Shown here piece by piece: positions 11,720 to 22,479 of a DNA stretch of 64,000 nt. Position 1 is the first letter of the stretch. Each line of letters begins with the position of its first letter. Below the pieces are notes generated by a model, which saw nothing but the letters and a program-made list of their open reading frames with translations, had not been told where the DNA came from and ran no database searches. Source of the stretch: Verpa conica (Eukaryota; Ascomycota; Pezizomycetes; Pezizales; Morchellaceae). Location of the stretch: contig JAUFSD010000012.1 of assembly GCA_033030425.1 (NCBI GenBank), positions 310,001-374,000 on the forward strand, written 5' to 3'. The position numbers and the translations under genes were made by a program.

Positions 11720-14704
11720 CTACACAACCTCCACCCCCACCGCACAAAGCACCCTCTCCTCTTCCTCCTCCCCGTCTTCCCCCTGAGCCCACTCCCACTC
11801 CACACCCGCCATACCCTCTATCAATCCCTCCTCCCCATGCTCCTCCGCAATTCCCAACATCCAACTCTTCACTATCGCCCCCATTACATTTACATCATCC
11901 CACTCTTTACTCTCACAGAAAAATATCCCTTCATCTTCATTTTCTCCCCCTTCGCCATCGCCCCCAAAAGCAGCAGCAGTCCCACCAACATATGCATCAC
12001 TCTCGCGTAATCCCTTAAACATATCCCGCAGCCCTCCTCCAGTGACTAGATCCACTGATTTCCGTAGCATGTGTGTTTGAAGAACGACATCGGGTACGAT
12101 GTCGAGTGGTAAGAGTGTCTTTGTGCGGCGACGTTTAGACTTGGTTTTTGCAGCTGGGGGTGGGAGAGATGGTGGGTCATCAGTTAATGTCAACACCCCT
12201 CGCGACGATCCTGCTTCGGAGCGAGAAGCAGGTGGGTTGAGTGCGGCTGTAGCAGCAAGGAATCGGTTCCTGTGGGGCGAGGATTTAGATGGTCCAGGTA
12301 TAATCTCTAGATCATCGTCGCTATCATGGGTATCTTGGTTTATGGCTTTGAACCCATTGTTTTGCTCTTTATTAAGGCGACGACGTTTCGGTGCTTCTTT
12401 TGGTGTAGGCTTGGCGCGTTTTGTGTATTGTTTGGCTGGCCGCTGATGCTGCTCATCTTCGTCCTCATCTTCGTTGAGACGGTCTTTGTACACTCTGGCT
12501 GCGGATACAAACCCTTTCCTTGCAGCTGGAGGACTTGCTTCATCCTCGTCGTCATCCTCATCTTCAGCGTCCCTCCTCGGAGTCCTCGAAATCCAGGAAT
12601 TCATTGTCCATTCCTCTCCATTTTTCTCTTTGTTCACATCCCTAACTCTTCTCACGGCCGAGCCTCGGTTCTCATTAAACATACCACTATTCACTGGCGG
12701 CGAACTCGGACTCGGGGTTATCAATGTATTTGTTCTAATATTTCGTGTTATTCTTGTATTATCAGGGGAAGGCGGGGAGGAATTATTCTGCTGCGTAGAG
12801 AAAGGTGGTTTAAACGGTTTCCGCACTTGATGCTGAGGTAACAATGGGGAGCCTGCAGGTGAAGAAGAGCGGAGTGGAGCATTCATTTTTGCCGTAGTCC
12901 ACGGGTTGGAGATGGTTATATCCTTGCGGGCCGATTCTTCGTTGTCTGCGTTTACTGTCAGCTGTAGGAAGCAAAAAAGGAATTATTAAAGTTACCCGAG
13001 GGATGCTGTTCCATAGGCTCGTCGTCGTCGTTATCATCTTCATCTTCAATTCCCCCAGCCATATTAAAACCCCAATTTGTTGATTTACATCGTGGGGTTA
13101 CTAATGCAGAAGCTGAGGCACCGCCCGTATCCACAACTGAGGTTATTTCATCAGATGGCCCAGCTGTCTCCCCGGTATCTTCAACTACCTCAATCGGCTC
13201 TAAATTTACTATGGGAGAAAAAGGTAACACCTTCCTTTGCGGCGAATCTAAAGTCCCTGGATCACCTGCATCTATAACCATATCCATCTCCCTTGCTGCA
13301 AGTTCCTCTTCATCTTCATTCACATTATCGTAGTCCATAGTCTCTGGCGGTCTGAAATAGGGTAGATTCTTTCTTGCAGCACTTGCAGCACTTGTAGCCC
13401 TGGGAGTATCAGCTGGCACCGAGGGCTTTGGCTTCCTTGCCAACAATAACTCGAATCCATTTAAAATGGGCTCTTTCGCTTTTCCTTTATTATTATCTTC
13501 AATTTTAAGCTCTCCATAGAAACGTTTTAGCATCTTCTCGATAGCCTCGATAACGGCATTGGCATCGTGGAACATGACGTCATCTTTGGCAGGTTCAATG
13601 TTAGGGTCATAAGAGCCTGTGGGACAGCGTATGTTGAGGTATATAAACGGGTCCGAGATACCAGGTGTAGAGATTGCAGATTTGAGATAAGATTTGTAGA
13701 GTGTATGGATCTGCTTTAGGGCTCCACGGGTGCATGATACAGGGCGAGAGTCAATGAAGATGAAGCTTGTGCATTGTGGTTTTTTGGATATAACGGCTGG
13801 GTCGGCTGAGGGCTTTGGTAGGAAAGCTTCTAGGATTAACCTCTCTTGATCCTCCTCTTCGTTTCCTATATCATCTTCCGTCAAAGCTTCTGCGTATGCC
13901 TCGGAGGAGGTATCGATCCATTTACAGGCAGCTGCGACTTCTTTCCCGACTGCTTTTTGGACAGCTTCTTGGAGCGTTTTACTCGGAGCATAGATTATAT
14001 CTTCACTACGCCCTTTCCCACTCTTTTGTGGAAAAGGTAGAATCCGGAGCGAGAACCGACACCGGAAGTGCGAGAGGTAGTATCTTTGCACTAATGCTCG
14101 TAATCGCGAAAGCGATTTCGCCGCACTTTTCAAAGCGTTCTACCTTTCCGTACCGAGATTAGATGTAGTCCTCTAAACCTCGTAATTCAAAAAAAGAAAA
14201 AGAAAAAGAAAAGCACATACATACCTCTCGTCTGACTGGTAAATGCTTAAAGAACCCTTCAACCCTCACCGTTGTCCCCACGGGCGCACTTACCGCCTTC
14301 TTCTCCACCACAGCACCCCCCCTATTAATCGTACAAGCACTCGCAACCTTCTCCCCCTCAGACCTAGTGGTAATCACCAACGCCCCCGCCAACTCTGCTG
14401 CACTCGCCAACGCCTCCCCACGGAACCCTAAAGATCGACAGTCCTGGATATCCCCAAAGTCCCGGATCTTACTTGTGCAGTAGCGGAGTGCCATTGCATC
14501 TCGGTCTTCTTCAGGGATACCATGGCCGTTGTCTTTGACTTGGATTAGGTCGAGTGCGTTTTGGGAGACTTCGATCGAGATCTGGGTTGCAGAGGCGTCG
14601 AGCGAGTTGTCGATGAGCTCTTTCACGAGAGCGAGAGAGTCGGTGAGGGCTTGGCCGGAGCCGAGTGCACGGACAGAGGTGGCGGGGAGAGCTTTGATTG
14701 ACAT
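11720..14704 (-). CDS. MLH2: MutL-family mismatch-repair protein, Mlh2 / human PMS1 type
   Basis: Subunit of a MutL heterodimer (with Mlh1) acting in DNA mismatch repair and control of meiotic gene conversion tracts. Three exons join in phase: 14225-14704, 12996-14139 and 11720-12954, giving 952 residues. The N-terminal GHKL ATPase motifs are clear: ELIDNSLDA (Glu29, Asn33), DNGHGIP (58-63), TSKI and GFRGEAL (93-99), then PVGTTVRV and HLPVRRE at the first donor. Exon 2 carries the transducer domain with SRPVSCTRG and SYDPNIEPAKDDVMF. Exon 3 opens before NPWTTAKMNAP. The C-terminal third is acidic and low in complexity, and I see no DQHAxxExxxE endonuclease motif, which separates Mlh2/PMS1 from Pms1/PMS2 and Mlh3. 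I chose the ATG at 14704 because MSIKALP is the conserved MutL start. Intron 1 is 85 nt; intron 2 is only 41 nt and is the weakest junction. Confidence 0.9.
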
Positions 14705-16090
14705 TGTGCCCACCCGAATAGAGGTGTTATAGACAGGAAGATATGGAGAGGCTCGGTTGGTAGTATTGTTGTGAGCTCTGGGCATTAACAAGTTGTGTAA
14801 TGTGGCTGAGGAACGGGGCGGGAAGATGCATGACAAATCATGTGTGGCTGGAAGCACATGTAATGGTCCCACCAGTGCAGACGTCGCGAGTGATATTCTG
14901 TGCCTGGTTTATGTGAGCGGGTGCCTAAAAGGAGAGATTAGGAATCACTCTTGTGTGTATGAGATTAACCTTCCTAGTACTACGCCTGTGGGGGGTAAGT
15001 CTCGGACATCTGGCTGTGGTGGCACAGGCTTTGCCTAGGAAACAACCAATAATTTCGCGTGAGACCTACGCACAAGTGATGGTGATTCGCTTAGGTAAGC
15101 GCCTCTTTTAGGCAGCTGCTGCAAAATAAGTAGCGAGTTTCTCAAGAGCACCTCAATATATAGCCACAAAACTCAATATACCCAGAGCAATGGTGCCCCT
15201 AGTATGATTGAAAATAAGTTATAGAGAAAATACAAAATACCCAACACTTAATGCCTTGTACTAAAAAATAATATGTTTCGCTGAATAGGCACTTTTCCTG
15301 GCAGAGAAATCACCCCAAACAGAGACCAATATGGAACCAGACCTTTAATTTTTTGTGCTGAGAACTTAGGGTGCTGAAGGGCCCAAATGATAAAATTTAC
15401 TCAAATATGTGAAAAATCCCGCCAAGCCCATACAAATCTGGCATAGCAACCAATCTCCCTTGTTATAGGGGCACTCTTTCTAGTCTTGGAAGGTTGTTGT
15501 TCTACATGTATTTTACATGCCCGGAGGCCTTATATCTGACGGGCTAGTCACGCCAAGACATTTATTTTATACCTTGCCCTTAGTTCTCCCCCTCCCAGAC
15601 TATTCTGGGTGTGGGGCACACTTGCGCGTAGGAACTGTATTCTTACCATATAAGACTTATGCACACTTTGAGGCTGAGGCCAAAGTATACCGGTCTAGAT
15701 GCCATATAGCAAAATTTCATTGGGTTGTTTCCCTGCGTAGTCGTAAAACCTGCATATGTATGTTATGCTAAGTTCACCTGTATGATGTGCCAGCACTTGC
15801 CAATGTGTTAACGGCCGTGGTAGATTCCTATTCTTTCGGCAAGTAGGCACAATGTTGGCCTTTTTATTTTGCGTTTTGGATGTCTCGGTTTCGGATTTGA
15901 TCCCTCGGTTTGCGTTGTCGCTGTTCACGACCTGCCAATCAAAGCTCGCTAGACTCCCGCCTTGTTCGCTTGGTATGAAGGGGTGGGCGGGATTACGATT
16001 TGTATGGTAGGGCAGTAGACTCACTAATATCGCTACAGCTGGGAGTAAATATCTATATTATTGACGAAACTAGTAGTCACCTATTCCACC
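14705..16090. other. Spacer without a supportable gene
   Basis: Promoter side of the MLH2 gene followed by AT-rich DNA. Open frames at 15517-15771 (+) and 15695-16024 (-) overlap each other and match nothing I recognise. Confidence 0.5.
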
Positions 16091-16095
16091 TAGCC

Positions 16096-16107
16096 TAAAT
16101 ATAACAC
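16096..16107 (+). promoter_or_regulatory. TATA-like box of small-gene family copy 1
   Basis: CTAAATATAACA lies 201 nt before the ATG at 16297. Similar boxes lie about 208 nt before copy 2 (CTAAATAAATA), 159 nt before copy 3 (GATAAATAG) and 205 nt before copy 5 (TATATAAATAACA). The repeated position in otherwise diverged flanks suggests a real core promoter. Confidence 0.5.
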
Positions 16108-16296
16108 CCCTCACAGCACGATAAATCTTCATAGAAATAACGCTCTTTTTCTGCTACAGAAAGGAAGGATAAAGGCAATAGGTAAGCTTGCGACCCTGAT
16201 CTTGGTTCGTTAATCGTGTTGTCAAAATTAACTCATTTTAACGTTTAAAGACTCTAGAACCTGAAAAACGATCCTGATCGGAAACCAGCAATCTCC

Positions 16297-16482
16297 ATGC
16301 TCCCTATCCATCTTCATCTTTTTACTTGCGCTTGTGACTCGGTGCGAGTCTTTTGTTGCCTGACTAGCAAAGAGGTCTCAACTATGCCAGACTTGAATGG
16401 AAAGCCCGTCCTGGTACAGCCAGGAAGAACTACTATGCGTTATCCGGCAATCGAAGGAGCTGGAGTATTGGGGGGGTCCTAG
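16297..16482 (+). CDS. Small Cys-motif protein, dispersed family copy 1
   Basis: Sixty-one codons, function unknown. The protein starts MLPIHLHLFTCACDS and continues VRVFCCLTSKE, then a Pro/Ser-rich linker, and ends with a motif of the form QPxRxxMRYPAIE. Four cysteines sit as CxC and CC. No signal peptide is evident, although residues 1-22 are moderately hydrophobic. Copies at 18551, 19841, 22291 and 34546 share this layout, and differences between copies fall mainly at silent codon positions. A GTAAGC donor at about 16185 and a CCAG acceptor at about 16288 suggest a 5'-leader intron ending just before the ATG. I do not recognise the family. Confidence 0.6.
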   Translation: MLPIHLHLFTCACDSVRVFCCLTSKEVSTMPDLNGKPVLVQPGRTTMRYPAIEGAGVLGGS

Positions 16483-17094
16483 TTTATGGTGTTACTACAT
16501 ATACTGTATGCTCCTTATTTCCTAGGCTCACTTCCCCCGGCTTGCCTAGTCTTTATGTCTAACGATCTATAATTTAGGATAAGAATAGGTAGTTGGAGTT
16601 TGGGAAGCTGGCTTTGGATGTGGCGGGTCTATTTTGTGGATGGTTTTTTTATTTATTTAGTATTTTATGAATCTCATTGGGACTAAGCCTTGGAATTTTA
16701 TTTAAGAAAAAAATATATCAATATATCAATTACTATCACTTTATTCTTTACACACTACTAGATGCGTATACCGGTTTTAGCGGGGGGGGGGGGAAACATG
16801 GCTAGGTAAGTAGTCGTTAGGGAAAAAATGTTATGATTTTAAGCGATGTCCAGACCCATCAGCCTCAGTCGAACCCTACAGATGAAGATGAAGATGCCCC
16901 GCACACGCTTTAACAGCGTGACAATGTTTATTAGTCCCGGGAAACTACTAGTCTAATCCCTTGTCTAATCAGGTCATAGTTTCTACTGCATACCAGATTT
17001 TGTACCCAGAACAATAAAATCACTTGATATAAAATAAGATAAAACAATCCCCTTGTCTAATCAGGCCATCTGATAGCATTATCAGATGCTGACT

Positions 17095-17215
17095 AACCGA
17101 TCCTATAGCAATGCTTGAGCGAGTCGCCGATCCTGGTGTAGAAAGTGCATGCGCTATCCAGGAATCGAAGTATCTGAAATTTTCACTGTATGATGTATGT
17201 ACTTCTTACTAAAGA
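17095..17215 (+). pseudogene. Truncated relic of the small Cys-motif family (copy 6)
   Basis: ATGCGCTATCCAGGAATCG at about 17149 matches the MRYPAIE-coding tail of copy 1, about 22 of 28 bases by eye, and is followed by a similar 3' flank (GTATGATGTATGTACTTCTTA). The cysteine-coding half is not visible, so this is probably a decayed fragment. Confidence 0.45.
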
Positions 17216-18339
17216 CCCCTCATGGAGTTATGATTCTCTTTTTTAGGAGGGGGTAGATACATGTAGTTTGTGGGATGGGTATATGCAGTATCGCTCTTTC
17301 TCCTTAGGTTAATTTATTTAGTATATACGTATGATGTGTCACCTAGAAGTAGTTCTTAAGATTCAGCTGGTGATAAATTCTTCTGTTGATTGAGATACAT
17401 GGTAATAATGATGATGAGTGACGGTGATATAATCCTTTTTAAGCAACTGCCAAGGCTTGCCAGTCATCACGTGATGTTGCACCTACTTAGAGAAAATCAA
17501 AGGCTTCCTATAAGAATTAAACCTTTAGGCTTAGACCTACATACCTAGCTTAAATAGGGTGGTGATCGTAGTTTTGAAACATAGCGGACTAAAGAATTGA
17601 TCTGGTAAAGGGACCCTTCTGTAGTATATTATTTACGGTTATGCGGGTTAAAACTTCACGAGACCTTTATCTCGCTAAATGGATTATTGGCGAGAGGTAA
17701 ACTGTACTAGTCAGGAAAGCAGGTCTGCGCTGAGTATACATCATAAAGTGTGTTCTTAATTTTATAGACTATAGCTAATAACTTATCTCACTAAAACCTC
17801 GACATTCAGGCATGGTTTCTTTCGTGTAGGGCTGTGAAACCCTATTCTCATGGGTTTTAACGCACCCACTGTGTACTTATGCTTCACCATGTTCCCCTGT
17901 GTGATCTGTTTAGTGAAACTTTTGCACTATGTGCATAAAGAAAATTATTTCTGGGGCTTTAAAGACTACCCACTAGTACCTACTACATGCATAGGTACCC
18001 AATACTATACAGGTGTATGAACTGAGTGACGCACGTCGGGTAGATAGTAAAGTGCGCCCTGCCCCTATGAGAGTGGGCAGACTATGAAACACAAGCTCTG
18101 ACCTGTAGTCATTCGCAGTTACCCAACACATATGAACAGGGGCCAAGCTAAGCTACCAGATGCACAGATAGCCCAGCTGTAAAGGGGTGAAAGCCAATTA
18201 GGAATCAAGCTAGGGGACAGTGATCCTTGGTATCTCTCAATTCAGATGTTCCGTCTGCACCCTCGACTCGCTAATCTACCCTACTTGCTGGGGCTACCAC
18301 TGGCCATAGCGATTTATATTGATGATCTAAGGCGTTAGC
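17216..18339. other. Spacer between family copies
   Basis: AT-rich sequence with frequent stops on both strands. I see no gene, RNA gene or clear repeat. Confidence 0.5.
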
Positions 18340-18550
18340 AAGACTAAATAAATACCGCCAAAAATCCGGAGAATCTTCACTGGAACAGTCGTCTTCCTCT
18401 ATTATAGTTAAGAATGATATAATACAATAGGTGAGTTTACGACTCTAGTCTCAATTCCGTTGCTTAGTCTTTTTTTTATTACCGAGGTTAGTAATCGATT
18501 AATCTTAATTAGACTTTGTCAAAAAAACGATCAGAAATTAGTCATCCCCC

Positions 18551-18730
18551 ATGCTTCCTATCCACCTCCACCTTTTTACTTGTATATACGACTCTGTAAG
18601 GGTATTTTGTTGCCTTACTACCAAAGAAGTCTCATCTACGGCGCCGGACTTGGACAGGAGACCGATTCGGATGCAGCCTATGAAGACTACTATGCACTAT
18701 CCAGCAATTGAAGCAGCCAGCGCACTATGA
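18551..18730 (+). CDS. Small Cys-motif protein, dispersed family copy 2
   Basis: Intact 59-codon frame in a different frame from the longer open frame that overlaps it. It begins MLPIHLHLFTC and then reads IYDSVRVFCCLTTKEVS, so the second cysteine of the CxC pair is replaced by tyrosine. It ends with MHYPAIEAAS. Compared with copy 1, the aligned stretch from IHLH to KEVS differs at many third positions but at only a handful of amino acids. A GTGAGT donor at about 18431 and a TTAG acceptor near 18540 repeat the leader-intron layout. The 3' flank also matches copy 1 (TTATAATTTAGGATAA, about 18825), so copies 1 and 2 look like roughly 750-bp duplicates. Function unknown. Confidence 0.6.
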   Translation: MLPIHLHLFTCIYDSVRVFCCLTTKEVSSTAPDLDRRPIRMQPMKTTMHYPAIEAASAL

Positions 18731-19038
18731 GGGCCCTAGTTTATGACATTACTACATATTGTATGCTCCTTGTTGCCTAAATTCACTTCTCCTTGGTTTC
18801 CTTAGTCTTTATGTCTAATGATTTATAATTTAGGATAAAGATAGGTGGAGTTTAGGAAGTTGGCTTTGGGTGTAGATTTTAGGAGTCTATTTGACGAGTG
18901 TCTTTTCTTTCTTTTTAGCATGCTAAGGATCTCGTCGGGACCGTATAAACCTTGGAGCTTTTCAATAAATTTGCTGCTGATTTTACTATTTCGCATTAGG
19001 ACCGAGTGTTGTAGAAAGTCTCGGGGTATTCTTAAGCG

Positions 19039-19519
19039 TGCCTCTCGAGCGAACGTTTAATATACCATGAAAGACGGGTCCAAGTTTCCTTTACCATGTC
19101 GTGCCATGTCTAACTACCGAAACCTGAACATAAATGCATACAAACAGTGCATACTAACTAGCTTGCAGAGTCAGTCCACTGCCACATTCGCTCTCAATAC
19201 TGTTATTAAAATCACATGATCTCAAGTACTGAAACTGACTAAACCCCTCTCTCTAATAGGCTACACCCTAGGGGCTTTATAGAGGCAATTGACTTCCTGA
19301 GCACGCATGTTAGCAAATGGTCTATTGCTGCGACGCGTGTTTTTTGGGGGGGAGGGGCTATAGCGTGGTATCTATGGGCCTTTGCAGCTTCAGGAGAGGG
19401 AATACGCACATTTTCTATGCACTTATGTTCGGGTTTTTGTAGAGAGACATAGTATGACATGGTAAAAGGAACTTAGACCCCTGTCGGTCATGGTATAACA
19501 AACGTTCGCTCGTGCCTCT
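19039..19519. mobile_element. Short TIR element with target-site duplication (MITE-like)
   Basis: The element 19046-19512 (467 bp) has inverted repeats of about 70 bp. CGAGCGAACGTTT at 19046 is mirrored by AAACGTTCGCTCG ending at 19512, and similarity continues through TATACCATGA, GGTC, AAGTT and TTTACCATGTC with scattered mismatches. Both sides carry TGCCTCT (19039-19045 and 19513-19519), a 7-bp or, with the preceding G, 8-bp target duplication. It holds no transposase and is presumably mobilised in trans. An 8-bp duplication would suit the hAT superfamily, but the ends alone do not settle this. A related end lies at about 33258. Confidence 0.8.
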
Positions 19520-19840
19520 ATGCATGCGTGGCCATATATATGTGATCGTTTCCGCACACTCGAACACACACTACATGTAGTATGCCAAGTTTCCCGTACA
19601 CTCAACTACACACCAATATAAATATATGCCAATATGCTAAACTGACTTTGATGCTACAGGAACAATGCAGCGTTGGAAACAGATAAATAGCCCCTCAAAA
19701 CCCGAAGAATATCTGCACAAACAATACCCTCCCTCTATTTTAGAAAGAATAGGTTATAGACACCAGGTGAGCTTACGACGCCGGTCTCAGTTGGTTAACT
19801 GATCAGATTTCCAAGGCTAACCCATTTAGTACATGTACCT

Positions 19841-20011
19841 ATGTATCATATCCACCTTCATCTTTTCACTTGTACGTGCGACTTGATAAGAGTCTTTTGT
19901 TGCCTTACCAGTAAAGAGGTCCCATCTACAGCTCCAAACTCTAAAAGAAAGCCTGTTTTGACCCAGCCAGAGAGGACGACTATGGTATATCCAGCGATTG
20001 AAGGGGCTTAA
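19841..20011 (+). CDS. Small Cys-motif protein, dispersed family copy 3
   Basis: Intact 56-codon frame with the family layout: HIHLHLFTCTCD near the start, VFCCLTSKE, a short linker, then QPERTTMVYPAIEGA before TAA. It is six codons shorter than copies 4 and 5 at the C terminus. A GTGAGC donor at about 19766 matches the leader donors of copies 1 and 2, including the bases after it (TTACGAC). The gene lies about 330 bp downstream of the TIR element. Function unknown. Confidence 0.55.
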   Translation: MYHIHLHLFTCTCDLIRVFCCLTSKEVPSTAPNSKRKPVLTQPERTTMVYPAIEGA

Positions 20012-20757
20012 ATGCTAGTATATTTCTAATTGATGACGTTACTATATATATGTATGATACGCTCCTTATTACCTAGACATATTCTTTTCTGATTTTAGTT
20101 TATTTAGGGGAGGTATCGATGGTAGTTTGGGTTTAGGAAATTGGGTTTGGGTATTTGGGTGTGAAGTTTAAGGGGCTATTTGATGGGTACTTTTTTAAAA
20201 AATTATTTATAGGGGAAAAATACAAAAATTACTTATTTCGCATATCGATTAGGCTTATGGGTGCTGTAATGCACTACTGTATAATCTTATTAAATCCGGC
20301 CCGCTTTGATAGGGGTGGGTGCACGTTAATAGGTGCTGGAAAAGTTGAAGTGATGGATATTCCTGGCATTAGGATAAGAAAAGTACAGGTACTGGTATCT
20401 TTTTCAGGAGCCTGGGTCATCTCCGAAAAAAAGCCAATGGTTACATAATCCTCATGTGATAGATACTGAAAGGATTTCTGTGATAACTATTGAGCAAAAT
20501 CGCATCTTACCCTCGAGTTACACGGTACAGCCTGATCGAACCCAGACTCTAGCCTTTACACAGTGGCGCCCGCCCAAACTTTAGCAAGGTACCCACGATA
20601 ACGTCATACCCCAGGCCTCTATCCCGCCCCTCCAGCGTGCTTGCTGTAAGTCGACGTTTAGTGTGAGTCTTAATTACTCGAAGACTGCTGCTCAGATCCT
20701 TACCTACTTATGTTATCTACTCGCCCGCTCAGTCCTGTAAATATTTCTGCGTACATA

Positions 20758-21278
20758 CAGTCACTAGGCAGATATGTTCGTGATGTGGTTTCAGATGACG
20801 AAATACGGCTCGGCAGGAATCTTTATATATTTAAAAATTTATTATAAATCTAGAAGAAAAGATAAAAATCTCCTTTAAATTTCCAATAAATCTCTACTAC
20901 TCTGAGTACCTAATAACTCTATGAAGGATTTTTCACATATGTATCTATCTCATGGTGAATTTTTAAAGTTTTCTAAAAGTGCTTTAACTGGTGCTTTGGC
21001 CTTTTAGATGGTGTGGAAATTAGTCTCGGCGGAAGAATTGGCAATTTTAGGTATAGTTCAGTAATTCTTCAAAAATCAGTCAGACAAGGTAAAATCTTGC
21101 AAATCATTTCTAAAAATATTTGATAATCTCAAGTATCTACCTCTTAAATCTGAATTTTTTTATATCTATCCTTGTTTTTCAGCAGATTTTCAAAGTTTTG
21201 TGAATTTTGGGTTCTCCTCCAGGAACCGTGCGCTGTCTCACCTGAAACCGCATCACGAACATATCTGCCTAGTGGCTG
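20758..21278. mobile_element. Short TIR element with TA flanks (mariner-like MITE)
   Basis: Terminal inverted repeats of about 40 bp: CAGTCACTAGGCAGATATG from 20758 pairs with CATATCTGCCTAGTGGCTG ending at 21278, and similarity continues through TTCGTGATG and GGTTTCAG with two or three mismatches. Both outer flanks are TA, as expected for Tc1/mariner insertion. The 521-bp element has a very AT-rich centre with no transposase frame, so it is non-autonomous. Confidence 0.8.
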
Positions 21279-22080
21279 TATATAAACCCACCTATAATTC
21301 GCTGCCGTGGCTGGTCAGCATAGTTTTTCTTTATCGCCTACAAGTACAGGCTTAGCCAAAAATAGGACCATATAAGTCAACTAAGAAGTGGGGTGATTAA
21401 ACCTAACCCTGATTTTTGTTGCTTTCATTACTAGGTGTGTTTACTCTATACTGAAGTCTACTAGAGTATTTAAGGTTTAAAGATCTCACCAGGACCCAAA
21501 TCTACCGCAAAATCTAGCACCCCCATATGGTCACATACAATATCCGCCACGTCCCTCGCTACTATCTAATAGATATTTATTATCACAGACTTGTTCACCC
21601 GCTCGCGACAAGCACTGTATGACGGCAAGTACCATCAGGGGCAAGGACCATGTGGTGAAAAGCATATTATAAGCAAAGGAAAAGCCAAGCCGAGTAGATA
21701 CTTTGTCGCCTATTGGCTCAAGATGAAAGCCCCATGGGGACAGTTGTCTGCACACAACCTCAATTACGCTTGTGTACCTTTGATATTGGCCGGTAGCGGT
21801 CAATCACATTAACATGCAGGGTATAAGTGATCGACCCTCCTCCGATGCGTTAACCTAAGGATCCCTTTTCTTGCGAGAGGGGCGCAGCATGTATGTATGT
21901 TTTCGAATTTCTGTTCTGCTCAGAAGGCGGTAACTGGCTGCATGTACTTGCCAAGATATATTGCAACCAATAATTTTCGCCATTTATAAGCTAGGTGTAC
22001 AGTTTGGCATCGCGAGGCACGAGCCTTGGCGCCAAGTTCAACAAAGGCTGGACACGAGACAGGGCCTCCGGGTGGATATC
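21279..22080. other. Spacer without a supportable gene
   Basis: Overlapping frames at 21531-21803 (-) and 21591-21812 (+) code on opposite strands over the same bases. Neither resembles a known family, so I assign neither. Confidence 0.45.
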
Positions 22081-22290
22081 TTACTATATCTGATCTGTAG
22101 AGCTACTTAAGTCACTCTTATACACTGTGTAGAGTCCCTTTAGAAAGAAACCCCTCATTGTTTACTACTACAGCATAACCTGATTACGGCCCAGGCATAT
22201 CTCGACTTTAATTCATTTAACAGACCATTCAAATTTCAGATCAGCAAAGCAATGAAGAGGGTCGCGGTCGGTTTACACGCACAATCGTCA

Positions 22291-22479
22291 ATGCTTCATA
22301 TTCACTTCCACCTTTTTACTTGCGCGTGCGATTCGATAAGGGTCCTCTGCTGCCTCAATACCACAGAGATTTCGCCTTCTCCAGCCCCGAACTCGAATGA
22401 AACGCTTATTCAACCCGAGAGGGCGGCCAGCATGCGTTATCCAGCTATCCAAGCAGCTGAGAGACTAGCCGAGTCCTAG
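22291..22479 (+). CDS. Small Cys-motif protein, dispersed family copy 4
   Basis: Sixty-two codons from the ATG that aligns with the other copies. An in-frame ATG 39 bases upstream (22252) would add 13 residues absent from copies 1-3. The protein reads MLHIHFHLFTCACDSIRVLCC, then a Ser/Pro linker, QPERAASMRYPAIQAAE and a final AES before TAG. Its C terminus matches copy 5. The upstream region is more diverged and the leader donor is not clear here. Function unknown. Confidence 0.55.
   Translation: MLHIHFHLFTCACDSIRVLCCLNTTEISPSPAPNSNETLIQPERAASMRYPAIQAAERLAES

Noticed and set aside
12810..13049. 79-codon minus-strand frame at the MLH2 exon 2/3 junction
   Set aside because: It is out of frame with the conserved NPWTTAKMN block and is explained by the intron at 12955-12995.
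18460..18711. 83-codon + strand frame overlapping family copy 2
   Set aside because: It is in a different frame from the conserved small protein (18551-18730) and crosses the proposed leader intron.
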